Shown here: in pieces, positions 54,365 to 64,000 of the stretch
Layout of the letters: each line of letters starts with the position of its first letter
Position numbering within the stretch: the first letter of the stretch is position 1
Source of the DNA: Verrucomicrobiia bacterium
Lineage (GTDB): Bacteria; Verrucomicrobiota; Verrucomicrobiia; Limisphaerales; UBA8199
Assembly (NCBI GenBank): GCA_035946615.1
Contig: DASYZB010000009.1
Coordinates: 1 to 64,000 of the forward strand
Direction: 5' to 3'
DNA length: 64,000 nucleotides
Position numbers and translations under genes: made by a program
The notes under the pieces: generated by a model
Database searches by the model: none
Told to the model about the DNA's origin: nothing
Seen by the model: only the letters and a program-made list of their open reading frames with translations

Positions 54365-55006
54365 ATGAAAAAGTTCCTTTCTTTAGCCGTTATTTTTGCT
54401 GCAGGGGCGGCTTGGGCACAGACGGTTTTCGTCCCCGGCACGGGAGGCAGTGCATTCATGCCGCTTGACGGCCTGGTTTTCACCAATGCGCTGGGAAATC
54501 GTTTTAGTGTAAATAACCTGGCGCAGGCGCTCGAATCCATGCAGACCAATCTGAGCGCCGCGCTGCCCTCAGTTGCTGCCTTCAACGATAGTTTTGATTT
54601 CGTCAATATCGGCCTTGTGAGCGGCGTGCCCGCAACAACCCCCGCCCCAGCCGGCGCCACAATTTCAAATAACTTGGCTGCTGGTTTCGGCGCTAATGTC
54701 GTCCTCCCTCCAGGCGCCACGGCAGGCAGCGGCACGGTCCTGCCAGGGACTGCCGGCCCCACCGGGTTTGCCAACTTGCCGCTGACTCGCGACAGCCTTC
54801 GCGCGTTGCTGATTCTGCAAAATCACATGGAGCAAATGCTGGGCCTCCTGGCTGAATTGAACGGGACCAGTTCAAACGCGTTGGCTGCGTCCAGTATTGT
54901 TCAAAGCAATGCGTTGACCCCTGGTTCCAATCCGTTTACAGGCGCTTTTTTCATTGCTCCCGCCGTCACGCCCCCAGCGCCTCCTCTCACGCCAACCGGC
55001 CGCTGA
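54365..55006 (+). CDS. Small secreted protein of unknown function
   Basis: 213 residues. A clear signal peptide, MKKFLSLAVIFAAGAAWA, would be cut before Gln. The mature part has no Cys, is rich in Ala, Gly, Asn, Pro and Thr, and contains a helical segment ALLILQNHMEQMLGLLAELN after LPLTRDSLR. A Pro/Thr tail ends the protein. AAGGAG at good spacing supports expression. No family recognised; it could be a fibre subunit or matrix component, but nothing in the sequence decides this. Confidence 0.75.
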   Translation: MKKFLSLAVIFAAGAAWAQTVFVPGTGGSAFMPLDGLVFTNALGNRFSVNNLAQALESMQTNLSAALPSVAAFNDSFDFVNIGLVSGVPATTPAPAGATISNNLAAGFGANVVLPPGATAGSGTVLPGTAGPTGFANLPLTRDSLRALLILQNHMEQMLGLLAELNGTSSNALAASSIVQSNALTPGSNPFTGAFFIAPAVTPPAPPLTPTGR

Positions 55007-55049
55007 ACCTGCTTTCGTAGGCCGCAGAGAGGGTGTAAGCTGGTGGTTG

Positions 55050-58000
55050 ATGGCCTCAGTCCATTTCCATCCCGTGATTGCCCGCTGGTTCGAGCAGAAG
55101 TTCGGATCCCCCACTGAGCCGCAACAGCGCGGCTGGCCCGCCATTGAGTCGGGGGCACACACCTTGATCGCCGCGCCCACGGGGTCGGGCAAGACGCTGG
55201 CGGCCTTTCTTGCCGCTCTAGACCAGTTGTTTAGCGAGGGCCTTGCCGGAGAGCTCAAAGATGAGTTGCGCGTTGTGTATGTGTCTCCCTTAAAAGCCCT
55301 CAGCAACGACATCCACAAGAATCTCGAAGAACCGCTGGCTGGGATTCGCGAAGCGTTTCTCGCTGCCGAGGCCCGCTCCATCGATGTCCGCGCGGCGGCG
55401 CGCACCGGGGACACATTGGCATCGAAGAGGCAAGCCATGATACGCAAGCCGCCGCATATCCTGGTGACCACGCCCGAATCGCTCTACCTGCTTTTAACCT
55501 CCGCATCGGGCCGCAAGCTCTTGGGGAACGTCCGCACACTGGTTATCGATGAGATTCACGCGCTGGTCGGGAACCGTCGTGGCTCGCACCTGGCCATCAG
55601 CATGGAGCGCCTGGCGGCCTTGACCGGCAATCGAGTTCAGCGGATTGGTCTATCGGCGACTCAGAAGCCGATAGGCGAGGTGGCGCGGTTCCTTGTGGGA
55701 GGGTGCAAGGCGCCTGAGCAAGCGCCCGGTTCGGCGCCAGATCCATCCGCTGCCGGCCAAGGCGCTCAGGCTGCCCCTGAGAGCCTGCAGGCCCAATGCG
55801 CCATCATCGATTGCGGTTATGCCCGGGAGATGGATGTGGCAATCGAACTGCCCGGCTCGGCGTTGGAAGCGGTCATGTCGAACGAGGTCTGGACCGAGGT
55901 GTACCATAAGCTTGCGGACTTGATCGAGGCGCACCAGACGACCTTGGTCTTTGTCAATACGCGCCGGCTTGCCGAACGAGTCACGCGCCATCTTTGCGAA
56001 CTGCTGGGCGCGGACAAAGTCGCTTCGCATCATGGGAGTCTCTCGGCCAAGCTGCGGCTGGAGGCGGAGGCTCGGCTTAAGCGCGGCGAGTTGAAGGCGC
56101 TGGTGGCCACCGCGTCGTTGGAACTGGGTATTGATATTGGGTCGATTGATCTGGTTTGCCAGCTTGGCCCGACGCGCTCGATTGCCACCTTGCTGCAGCG
56201 CGTGGGGCGCGCCAGGCATCAGCGCGCAGGTTTGCCCAAGGGCCGGCTGTTTCCACTGAGCCGTGATGAATTGGTCGAGTGCGCGGCAATGCTTCGCAGC
56301 GTGCGGGCGGGCGAGTTGGATTGTCTCGAAATGCCGCAAAAGCCGCTGGATGTGCTGGCCCAGCAGATGGTGGCGTGCGCGGCGAGCGAAGAGTGGCAGG
56401 AACAGGCCCTGTTCGACTTAATGCGGGCCGCCTATCCGTATCGAAATCTGACGTGGCAGGAGTTCGATCAGGTCCTTGCCATGCTTGCCGAAGGGTTCAG
56501 CACCAAACGTGGGCGGCGCGGGGCGCTGGTGCACCATGACGCCATCAATCGGCGCGTCCGGGGCCGGCGCGGGGCCCGCCTAGTAGCCCTCACATCCGGC
56601 GGCGCTATTCCGGATGCGGGCGATTACCGCGTGGTTCTCGAACCCAACGAGACCTTCATCGGCACGGTGAATGAGGACTTCGCAGTCGAGAGTCTGGCCG
56701 GCGATATTTTTCAACTGGGCAACGCCTCCTGGCGTATCTTGCGCATCAACTCGGGGACCGTCCGCGTTGAAGACGCCCACGGGCACCCGCCCAATATCCC
56801 ATTCTGGCTCGGTGAAGCACCGGGGCGCACCGCTGAATTATCCAAGGCGGTCTCGGATTTGCGCGTCGAGTTCGAAAAAAGGCTCGACCCGGTTCCTAAC
56901 GGAAATTCGGCAACCGGCAATGGAACACCTGCCGCAGAGCCGCCGGCCGCCTCGCCGTCTGCTCCTTTGGTCATGGACTGGCTCACTCGTCAAACCGGTC
57001 TTAGCTGTCCGGCGGCGCGCCAATTGTGGGACTATTTCGCCCACGCCCACCAGGTCCTTGGGGTCATCCCGTCACAAAGGAAATTGGTGCTCGAGCGGTT
57101 TTTCGACGAGTCGGGCGGGATGCAGTTGGTCATGCATTCCCCTTTCGGCATTCGGATTAACCGTGCCTGGGGCCTGGCGCTGCGAAAGAGGTTTTGCCGT
57201 TCATTCAATTTCGAATTGCAAGCAGCCGCGACGGATGAGGCGATTGTGTTGTCGTTGGGCACCCAACACTCGTTTCCACTCGATGAAGTCTTTCGTTACC
57301 TCAACAGCAAGACTGTGCGCGACCTGCTCATTCAGGCGCTGCTGGATGCCCCCATGTTCCCGGTTCGCTGGCGCTGGAATGCGACCCGCGCGCTGGCCTT
57401 GCCGCGCCAAAGGGGTGGGCGCAAGGTCCCCGCCCCCTTGCAACGGATGGAATCGGAGAACCTGCTGGCAGCAGTTTTCCCCGATCAACTGGCCTGCCTC
57501 GAGAATATCGTGGGAGACCGCCAAATCCCCCAACATCCACTCGTCTTTCAGACCATCGAAGATTGCCTCAATGAGGCGATGGACGTTGATGGCCTAATCG
57601 CTCTGCTCCGGCAGATCGAAAGCGGCGAGGTGGAATGCATTGCCCGCGACCTGCCGGAGCCTTCGCTCCTCGCCCATGAGATCCTCAATGCGCGTCCTTA
57701 CGCATTTCTGGATAACGCGCCATTGGAGGAGAGGCGGACTCAGGCGGTGTACACGCGGCGTGCCGGGGAGTCCTCGTCTGACACGCGCCTGGGCATCCTC
57801 GACGCGGCAGCCATCGCCAAAGTGATCGAGGAAGCCTGGCCGCAAGCGACAAATCCAGATGAACTGCATGAGGCCTTGATGCTGGCCGGTGCGATGACCG
57901 AACTGGAACTCCCGCGCGTATCGGCCCATGCGCCGGCGTGGCTGGAGTCGTTGGCAACCCAGAAACGCGCCGGACGGCTGTTTAGGACGCCTGAGCTTTC

Positions 58001-59792
58001 TCATTCCCGAGCGACAGGAGCAGGTTTATCCCCAAACGGAGAAAGAACCTACTCAGCCAGCCGCCCGTTTTCGTCGCAAGCAATGGAAGGCAAGATGTCC
58101 GCCCTGATTTGCGCGGCGGAGCGGCTTCGTCCTTTAGAGGCAATTTATCCAGGGTCGCAACTCGAACCGCCGTTGACGCCGCCTCCTCAAGAACGCCAAC
58201 GGCTATGGGAGAGAGAGGACGCGCTCCGGGAACTGGTGCGAGGTCGTATGGAAATCACCGGCCCGACGACTGCGGGCGCGTTAGCCGAGGTGTTTGGCAT
58301 CCCAAGCAGTGAGATTGAGGCGGCCTTAATCGGCCTCGAAACAGAAGGCTTTATTCTTCGTGGCAGATTTCTTTCACGAAATCGCGGTTCGGCTAAAGAC
58401 CCTGGGGTTAGCCAAGGGTCCGAAACGGAGACGAATAGCATTCACCCCCGCGCGGTTGCCAGGAGTGAGGCTGTTGCTGGCGAACTGGAATGGTGTGAAC
58501 GCCGGCTTCTGGCGCGGATTCACCGGCTGACCATCAACCGGTTGCGAGCCGAAATTCAACCCGTCTCGTTGGCGGAATTCCAGCGGTTCCTGGTGGCTTG
58601 GCAACGGGCTGAACCGGCTCGGCGCGCCGAAGGTCCTGAGGGTCTGGCGGCAATACTGCAACTGCTCGATGGCTACGAAGTGCCCGCGGCGGCCTGGGAA
58701 CCGGACGTGCTTGCGTTGCGCATAAAAGATTACTCGCCCCAGTGGCTCGATCAGCTCTGTTTCACCGGGCGCATCGGCTGGGGCCGGTTAATGCCTCCCC
58801 AAACACCGAACGGACGCCACTTCGCCCCGATTCGTTGCAGCCCCATTTCAATTTTCTCCCGCGAACAACTGCGCAATTGGCTAAGCCTCTCGACTGCGGG
58901 GCGGGCTGGGGAGTTCTCTCCGGACGCAGCGCAGGTGCTCGAGGGGCTGGAACAGCATGGGGCTTTGTTCTTCAATGAGATTGCGCAACTGAAAGGTCTT
59001 TTACCCTCGCACGTCGAGCAGGCCCTGGGAGAACTGGTCACCCAAGGCTGGGTCACGGCTGATAGTTTCGAAGGGATGCGGGCCTTGCTCCTGCCACAGG
59101 AAAAGAGGGCGCCTTTCGGCGACCCGCAGCGGCGGCGCCGGCACAAAACGGTCACCAGCCTCGAGTTTGCCGGACGCTGGTCGCTATTGCGGCGTCCTGT
59201 GAAGCCAGCCTCGGGTGCAAACGCCCTCGAACGAGTGGCTTCAGCTACTGCGACTGTACAGCCCACTAACCTCAACCGATTTGGAGCGGTTTTGCAACCT
59301 GACGGCTTGGAGAACGCCATCGAAGCGTTCGCAAGAACCCTGCTTCGCCGTTACGGGGTGGTTTTCCGACGGCTCATCGAGCGGGAGTCTTTGCGCGTTT
59401 CCTGGTATGAGTTGGGGCGCATTTACCGGCGGCTGGAGGCGCGTGGGGAAATTCGAGAGGGTTATTTTGTCGGCGGCGTGAGCGGCGAGCAGTTCGCGCT
59501 GCCGGAAGCCATCGGCCTGCTGCGCTGGATACGCAAGGAGCCGGCGCGGCGTGAGTTGGTGGTGATCAGCGGGGCCGATCCGTTGAACCTTGCCGGCATC
59601 CTGGGTCCTGGGCGGCGCGTAGCGGCAATTGGAGCCAACCGCCTCCTGCTGCGGGATGGACTGCCAATTGCCGCCTTGGAAGCCGGAGAGATTGCGCGTC
59701 TCGACCCCGCGCCCGAGGAAGCCGGGAACCTGATTGAGCGAGCGCTGAGAGTTGCCACCTTGCCCGTGAACTTGCGCGGATATTATGGATGA
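55050..59792 (+). CDS. lhr: Lhr-type DEAD/DEAH helicase, full length
   Basis: About 1580 residues from the ATG at 55050 (MASVHFHPVIARWFEQKFGSP), with GGTGG 4-8 bases upstream. Motifs: Q-motif PQQRGWPAIESG, Walker A AAPTGSGKTLAAF, TSPEAL-type VTTPESLYLLLT, DEIH in VIDEIHALVGNRRG, SATQ, SHHGSLSAKLR, ATASLELGIDIGSIDLV and QRVGRARHQRAG. After the helicase core come the DEAD-associated winged-helix region and the long Lhr C-terminal domain, including the AlkZ/YcaQ-like part. It unwinds DNA-RNA hybrids and acts in repair. The 3' end overlaps the convergent kinase gene by 10 bases. Confidence 0.95.
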   Translation: MASVHFHPVIARWFEQKFGSPTEPQQRGWPAIESGAHTLIAAPTGSGKTLAAFLAALDQLFSEGLAGELKDELRVVYVSPLKALSNDIHKNLEEPLAGIREAFLAAEARSIDVRAAARTGDTLASKRQAMIRKPPHILVTTPESLYLLLTSASGRKLLGNVRTLVIDEIHALVGNRRGSHLAISMERLAALTGNRVQRIGLSATQKPIGEVARFLVGGCKAPEQAPGSAPDPSAAGQGAQAAPESLQAQCAIIDCGYAREMDVAIELPGSALEAVMSNEVWTEVYHKLADLIEAHQTTLVFVNTRRLAERVTRHLCELLGADKVASHHGSLSAKLRLEAEARLKRGELKALVATASLELGIDIGSIDLVCQLGPTRSIATLLQRVGRARHQRAGLPKGRLFPLSRDELVECAAMLRSVRAGELDCLEMPQKPLDVLAQQMVACAASEEWQEQALFDLMRAAYPYRNLTWQEFDQVLAMLAEGFSTKRGRRGALVHHDAINRRVRGRRGARLVALTSGGAIPDAGDYRVVLEPNETFIGTVNEDFAVESLAGDIFQLGNASWRILRINSGTVRVEDAHGHPPNIPFWLGEAPGRTAELSKAVSDLRVEFEKRLDPVPNGNSATGNGTPAAEPPAASPSAPLVMDWLTRQTGLSCPAARQLWDYFAHAHQVLGVIPSQRKLVLERFFDESGGMQLVMHSPFGIRINRAWGLALRKRFCRSFNFELQAAATDEAIVLSLGTQHSFPLDEVFRYLNSKTVRDLLIQALLDAPMFPVRWRWNATRALALPRQRGGRKVPAPLQRMESENLLAAVFPDQLACLENIVGDRQIPQHPLVFQTIEDCLNEAMDVDGLIALLRQIESGEVECIARDLPEPSLLAHEILNARPYAFLDNAPLEERRTQAVYTRRAGESSSDTRLGILDAAAIAKVIEEAWPQATNPDELHEALMLAGAMTELELPRVSAHAPAWLESLATQKRAGRLFRTPELSHSRATGAGLSPNGERTYSASRPFSSQAMEGKMSALICAAERLRPLEAIYPGSQLEPPLTPPPQERQRLWEREDALRELVRGRMEITGPTTAGALAEVFGIPSSEIEAALIGLETEGFILRGRFLSRNRGSAKDPGVSQGSETETNSIHPRAVARSEAVAGELEWCERRLLARIHRLTINRLRAEIQPVSLAEFQRFLVAWQRAEPARRAEGPEGLAAILQLLDGYEVPAAAWEPDVLALRIKDYSPQWLDQLCFTGRIGWGRLMPPQTPNGRHFAPIRCSPISIFSREQLRNWLSLSTAGRAGEFSPDAAQVLEGLEQHGALFFNEIAQLKGLLPSHVEQALGELVTQGWVTADSFEGMRALLLPQEKRAPFGDPQRRRRHKTVTSLEFAGRWSLLRRPVKPASGANALERVASATATVQPTNLNRFGAVLQPDGLENAIEAFARTLLRRYGVVFRRLIERESLRVSWYELGRIYRRLEARGEIREGYFVGGVSGEQFALPEAIGLLRWIRKEPARRELVVISGADPLNLAGILGPGRRVAAIGANRLLLRDGLPIAALEAGEIARLDPAPEEAGNLIERALRVATLPVNLRGYYG

Positions 59793-61834
59793 GCCTTCTT
59801 GCCCTCCAACGGCAGGGCACAGGTCACAAGAGTGCCTCGCGAGCCGCTCGCCTTAATCTCCAGAGAAGCGCCAATCAGGCTGGCTCGATAATTCATTATC
59901 CGCAAACCCATCCCCGTCGAATGGCTGCGCAGATCGGGAAAAGGCAGGCCGTTGTTCTGAATCGTGAGCACCAGGCGGTCTGAGCCGTTGGAAAGGACGA
60001 TGCCGACACGCTTGGCTTTGCCGTGTTTGATGGCGTTGGTAACGGCCTCCTGGGCGATTTTATAGAGTTGCATCACCACGTGCGGTTCGAGCGAGGGGAT
60101 GCTCCCGGTTGGGTTGAAACGGCAGGTGATCCGGAACAGTTCGCGGGCGCGGGCGGCGAGGTCTTCGAGGGCATCAGGGAGTTCTTTCTTTGCGACATCG
60201 AGGGTGGCGAGGTCGTGGGCCAGATCGCTGGCGTGGCTCATGGCCTGCTGCACCAATTCATGGATTTTGGCAGCGTCCTTCGCCGCATCGGTTTGCTGTT
60301 TAGCCAGCTTGAGTTCGAGCCCTTTGGTCATCAGCGCAATGCCGGAGAGTTTCTGGCCCAGGTCATCGTGAAGGTCCAAAGCGATGCGCCGGCGCTCTTT
60401 TTCCGTGATTTCGAGCAACTCATTTTCAAGCCGTTTGCGTTCGGCGATCGCGGCGTGGAGTTTGGAATTGGCCGTTTTGAGCTCGGCAGTGCGGTGCTGG
60501 ACGCGGACCTCCAATTCATCATGCGCCCGCCGGAGGGCTTCCTCCGCATTGCGCCGGTGAATGAACTGCCCGATTTCGCTGCCAATTGCCGTCATCATGT
60601 TGAGCAGGGGGAGGTCATAACTCATCCGGCGCACACTGAAAAACTCGAGCACACCGAACAGCGCCCCGGCCCCCTGGACGGGAAAGGCCACAGCGCCGTG
60701 GAGGCCGGCCTGGGCAGCGGGCACGCTCCTCTCGAAATGAGGCTCGGCGCTAAAATCGGCAAACCAGACGGGACGGCGCTCCTGCCACACTCGGCCCGGG
60801 AGACTCTCCGTGGGCTTGAGTATTGTGTTACGGGTGATTTCGGCGAAGGCCTCCAACCCCGGCGAGTGCTCATGCAACTCAACAACAGAAGCGCGCAGGA
60901 GCTTTTGTTCGGCATCGGGGAGCCACAGCGCGCCCAGATCGACTTCCAGGCTGTCGAGCAGCGCCCCTAGAATGCCTGGGGCCGCATCATTCAGAGAGGG
61001 CGCATTGGCCAGCAGCCGGGTTATCGAGTGTTCGGCAGCCAGCCGTCCTTCGGCCCGCTTCCGTTCGGTGATGTCGGACACCGCGCTGACCCAGCCTGTA
61101 ATATTGCCAAACGGGTCGCGAAGCGGGGTGACCTGAACCAGCACGTCGATTCGTTCCTCGGTACGCCGGCGGAAACGCAATTCGATCCCCCCGGCCGGAG
61201 CGCTGTCTTGGACAACTTTGCTCAGAGAATCAGTAATGGAATGAATTCGTTCAGGCGCCCAATAGACGAAAGGGGGCCGGGCGCCCAGGAGTTCTTGTTC
61301 CGGCCAGCCCACCAGGGCGCAAAAGGCGGGGTTGACGTAGGTTTGCCGGCCATCGAGATCCACCGCCGCGATGCCGGCGGGAACAGAATTCTCTATCGCC
61401 TGACGGAAGACCTGCTCGACCTTGAGTTTCTCATCCGCCCGCCGGCGCTCGCGCCGCATTTCAGCCTCGCGCAACTCGCGCTGCACGGCAGGGCCGAGGC
61501 GGGCGAGGTTATCCTTCATGACATAGTCATGAGCGCCGGCCTTCATGGCGGCGACGGCCGTATCATCGCTGATATGGCCCGAGACGATGATGAAGGGAAG
61601 ATCGAGGCCCTGGCCCTTGACCAGAGCCAGTGCTTCAAGCCCATTGAAGCGGGGCATCAAGTAATCGGCGATGACCAGATGCCAGCCCTGGCGGGCCAGC
61701 GCGTCCGCCATGGCCTCCCCGGTATCGACGCGGTGGCAAATCGGTTCGTAACCGGCCCGCTCGAGCTCGATTTGGAGCAATGCGGCGTCGTTCTCCGAAT
61801 CTTCAACAATGAGTACTTGCAACGGATTACTCAC
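59783..61834 (-). CDS. Hybrid sensor histidine kinase: receiver + PAS + GAF + HisKA_3
   Basis: 683 residues. The N-terminal receiver has VEDSENDAALL (acidic pair) and phospho-acceptor Asp in LVIADYLMPRFNG with Lys in DYVMKDN. A PAS domain (AIENSVPAGIAAVDLDGRQTYVNPAFCALVGWPEQELLG) with PAC, then a GAF domain (SLPGRVWQERRPVWFADFSAEP), a coiled coil and a NarL-family dimerisation site with His in RRRIALDLHDDLGQKLSGIALM follow. The ATPase has QEAVTNAIKHGKAKRV and STGMGLRIMNYRAS. There is no membrane segment, so it is cytoplasmic. It starts 46 bases after the upstream kinase and probably shares its transcript. Confidence 0.94.
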   Translation of the reverse strand: MSNPLQVLIVEDSENDAALLQIELERAGYEPICHRVDTGEAMADALARQGWHLVIADYLMPRFNGLEALALVKGQGLDLPFIIVSGHISDDTAVAAMKAGAHDYVMKDNLARLGPAVQRELREAEMRRERRRADEKLKVEQVFRQAIENSVPAGIAAVDLDGRQTYVNPAFCALVGWPEQELLGARPPFVYWAPERIHSITDSLSKVVQDSAPAGGIELRFRRRTEERIDVLVQVTPLRDPFGNITGWVSAVSDITERKRAEGRLAAEHSITRLLANAPSLNDAAPGILGALLDSLEVDLGALWLPDAEQKLLRASVVELHEHSPGLEAFAEITRNTILKPTESLPGRVWQERRPVWFADFSAEPHFERSVPAAQAGLHGAVAFPVQGAGALFGVLEFFSVRRMSYDLPLLNMMTAIGSEIGQFIHRRNAEEALRRAHDELEVRVQHRTAELKTANSKLHAAIAERKRLENELLEITEKERRRIALDLHDDLGQKLSGIALMTKGLELKLAKQQTDAAKDAAKIHELVQQAMSHASDLAHDLATLDVAKKELPDALEDLAARARELFRITCRFNPTGSIPSLEPHVVMQLYKIAQEAVTNAIKHGKAKRVGIVLSNGSDRLVLTIQNNGLPFPDLRSHSTGMGLRIMNYRASLIGASLEIKASGSRGTLVTCALPLEGKKAHP

Positions 61835-61880
61835 GATGTCGTTGGACAGGACGTCAGACTAATCATAACCGAAAAGCTGC

Positions 61881-64000
61881 TCATTTTCCAGGGAGTGTAA
61901 AAAAGAATGTGGCGCCTTGATTGGTGGCCGCTTCGACCCAGATACGCCCGCGATGGCGATTAATGATGCGCTGGACGGTAGCCAGGCCCACGCCTGTGCC
62001 TGGGAATTCGGCGGTCGAGTGGAGCCGCTGAAAAACCCCAAACAACTTGCCGGCATATGCCATATCGAACCCGGCGCCATTGTCGCGCACGAAGAAGGCC
62101 GGGTCGGGTCCGGAGAGTTGGCCAAACTCGATGCAGGCGGGGGTTTGTTTGGCCGTAAACTTCCAGGCATTGCGCAGCAGGTTATCTAACAGCACCCGCA
62201 GGAGCCGTTCGTCACCCTTCGCAAGCAAGGCCGGGGCAATGGAAGTTCTTACTGGGCGGCCAGGGTCGTCTTCCTGGAGTCCGGCGAGAATATCGACCGC
62301 CAGGGCGCTTAAGTTCACCGTCTGGGGCTGGAGTTCGCAGCGGCTAACACGTGAGAGTTGCAGGAGCGCCTCGATGAGTTTATCCATGTGCCGGCTGGAT
62401 TCGCAGGAGCGCCGCAAAAACTCCTGGCCACGCCCGTCGAGTTTGGAGGTATAACGTTCCAGGAGAACTTCGCTGAACCCGCGGATGCTGCGCAAGGGGG
62501 CGCGTAAATCATGCGAAACCGAATAGGAGAAGGCCTCGAGTTCCTTGTTAATTGCCTCCAGTTGGGCGGTGCGTTCCAGGACGCGGCGCTCGAGTTCCTC
62601 GTTCAATCTAAGAATCTCCTGGGCGCGCTCCTGAAGCGCGGCTTCAGCCCTCTTGCGTTCGCTAAGATCGACCAAAACTCCCAAGCTCCCGCGGACCCGC
62701 CCCGTCTCATCATAAAGAGGGGAGGCCGACACCAACGAATTGATGACAAGGCCGTCTTCAAAAACGAGATCGATTTCCTCGCCGCGGACCGGGATGCCAT
62801 GGCGGGCGGCAAATTGCATGGGTAACTCGCCCGCGGGAACCTCGCGGCCCCGGCGCAGGATGCGCGGGGTGGGGCCGTTTCCTTGAGCGCCGTTTTGGGA
62901 AAGGACCGACTGCCCACGCAAGAGGGCCTGGCACGCCGGGTTGCCAGTGATGACCCGGCAATCGGGGTCGCGGGCCACAGCCAGGCCCACGGGGGCAACG
63001 TCAAAGATGGTTTGGAGTTCTTCCAGGTGCCGGCGCAGTTGGCGATTGAGCCGTTGAATCTCCTCCTGCGCGCGGATGCGCTCCAGCGCCCCGCCGCAAT
63101 GATCAGCCAGAGACTGCAGCAGGCGCAGGTCCGTTTCGGTGTAGGCATTGGCTTTGTAGCTCTGTATCGAGAAGATGCCTATGGCAGACTCGCCCGCCCG
63201 CAACGGGACATACATCAGGGAGCGGGAGGGCCGCGCCGCGTCCCCGAAAGGAACGGTCTCAGAGTCAAAAGTGGCGGCTTCGGGTCGAAGCACGAGCCGA
63301 GCGCCGCTCTTGAGGACATTCCGGGCAAACGCTCCGGGCGGAGCCGAGGGCAAGGGGACTTCTGTGCGCTGTCCATTAATGGTATCTACACAGAAAACCG
63401 TTTCGATGACAGAATGCCCGACCAAAGAGAGGTCCAGCACACAGGCGTCCCATCCGAAGAGGGTGTCGGCGATTTCCACGATAATTCGCGCGGCGTCTTT
63501 CGGCTTGGAAGCTGCGCTGAGGCGCCGGCCCAGCTCCGATAGGGCGCGGTAACGCTGCTCAGAGGCGCGCAAACCGGCCTGTGTCTCACGCCCGTTCTCG
63601 ACCTCGGCGGCAAGGAGCAGGCAAAGCACCGTGACGACGATGATGAAATTCTGCAAGAGCAACAGCGAAGTGTTCGGGTTGGGAACCGCAAAGGGCCCGT
63701 TGCCGTGAAAAGTAGATACCACAGCGAAACAAACCGCTATGAAGCTCGCGGTTGTCGTTCCACGCCGGCCAAAACGCAGGGCAATCCAGACCAGTACCGG
63801 CGCCAGCAGAATCGGCAAGTGAATGCCCTCAAGTCCAGAAGCCAGCCACCCCCCGAATACAACCTGGCACGCCACTATCAGAACAGAGAATAACGCGGCA
63901 GCTTCCCAACGCTTGCGGCGCGCCAAAGGCCGCCAGCGGGTTGTCCACGCAAGAATCAACGGCGCGATGAGGATAATGCTGACCGCATCGCCAAACCACC
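61881..64000 (-). CDS. MASE1-like sensor histidine kinase with GAF and PAS (5' end outside window)
   Basis: The frame remains open to the window end: the text before residue 1 of the first visible start reads WFGDAVSIILIAPLILAW, a MASE1 membrane signature, so the protein begins beyond 64000. Several membrane segments are followed by a GAF domain (ALSELGRRLSAASKPKDAARIIVEIADTLFG), a PAS domain (IFDVAPVGLAVARDPDCRVITG), a coiled coil and a HisKA site with His in FSYSVSHDLRAPLRSIRGFSEVLL. The ATPase has LLDNLLRNAWKFT, FFVRDNGAGFDMAYAGKLF and GTGVGLATVQRIINRH. No response regulator with an output domain is linked. Confidence 0.92.
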   Translation of the reverse strand, partial: WFGDAVSIILIAPLILAWTTRWRPLARRKRWEAAALFSVLIVACQVVFGGWLASGLEGIHLPILLAPVLVWIALRFGRRGTTTASFIAVCFAVVSTFHGNGPFAVPNPNTSLLLLQNFIIVVTVLCLLLAAEVENGRETQAGLRASEQRYRALSELGRRLSAASKPKDAARIIVEIADTLFGWDACVLDLSLVGHSVIETVFCVDTINGQRTEVPLPSAPPGAFARNVLKSGARLVLRPEAATFDSETVPFGDAARPSRSLMYVPLRAGESAIGIFSIQSYKANAYTETDLRLLQSLADHCGGALERIRAQEEIQRLNRQLRRHLEELQTIFDVAPVGLAVARDPDCRVITGNPACQALLRGQSVLSQNGAQGNGPTPRILRRGREVPAGELPMQFAARHGIPVRGEEIDLVFEDGLVINSLVSASPLYDETGRVRGSLGVLVDLSERKRAEAALQERAQEILRLNEELERRVLERTAQLEAINKELEAFSYSVSHDLRAPLRSIRGFSEVLLERYTSKLDGRGQEFLRRSCESSRHMDKLIEALLQLSRVSRCELQPQTVNLSALAVDILAGLQEDDPGRPVRTSIAPALLAKGDERLLRVLLDNLLRNAWKFTAKQTPACIEFGQLSGPDPAFFVRDNGAGFDMAYAGKLFGVFQRLHSTAEFPGTGVGLATVQRIINRHRGRIWVEAATNQGATFFFTLPGK

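Overview
The window is a high-GC bacterial chromosome segment, most likely from a Verrucomicrobiota of the Pedosphaera/Limisphaerales type. This is inferred from gene content, since there is no rRNA. The clues are a DUF1800/DUF1501 pair, a GldA/GldF/GldG-type ABC module with DUF4340, several very large secreted repeat proteins that share one C-terminal end, DUF2851 and DUF5069 proteins, and many small palindromic intergenic repeats. No prophage, insertion sequence, CRISPR array, tRNA or rRNA was seen.

Layout. 1-1.9 kb: the end of a dihydrodipicolinate-synthase-like gene overlapping an acetyltransferase. 2-4.8 kb: DUF1800 (frameshifted) and DUF1501. 4.9-13.1 kb, minus strand: a five-gene run of ABC ATPase, permease, GldG-like protein, DUF4340 protein and a 1007-residue AsmA-like protein. 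13.4-19.1 kb, plus strand: DUF2851, ThiE, a PfkB kinase, a C-terminal processing protease and TsaD. 19.1-21.5 kb: a stand-alone receiver protein behind a long structured leader, then VapBC and the remnant of a second toxin-antitoxin pair wedged between palindromes. 21.6-25.8 kb: 6-phosphogluconate dehydrogenase, a Na+/H+ antiporter and a secreted beta-propeller. 26.3-33.3 kb: a giant subtilase with RCC1 repeats and, divergently, a Calx-beta/Ig-like protein. 33.3-37.7 kb: DUF1080, a PilB/GspE-type ATPase, signal peptidase I, an FHA protein and a radical SAM protein. 37.9-40.6 kb: a large Ig-like surface protein. 41-45.2 kb: PNPase, S15, a sugar-nucleotide-type SDR and DciA/DUF721. 45.2-50 kb: a GH42 protein, a lactonase-type propeller and a beta-CASP metallo-beta-lactamase. 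50-55 kb: DUF5069, a VIT/vWA protein, AccD and a small secreted protein. 55-64 kb: a full-length Lhr-type helicase, then two sensor kinases (the last one cut by the window end).

Housekeeping genes (pnp, rpsO, accD, tsaD, gnd, thiE) are interleaved with envelope and secretion genes. The most interesting items are: (i) a C-terminal module of about 60 residues shared by three otherwise unrelated secreted proteins; (ii) a structured leader with a terminator-like hairpin before the receiver gene; (iii) a GH42 protein with Gly where the acid/base Glu is expected; (iv) the Gld-like ABC run with an AsmA-like protein; and (v) several families of small palindromic repeats, one of which seems to have duplicated the start region of gldG and others that border both broken ends of a parDE relic.
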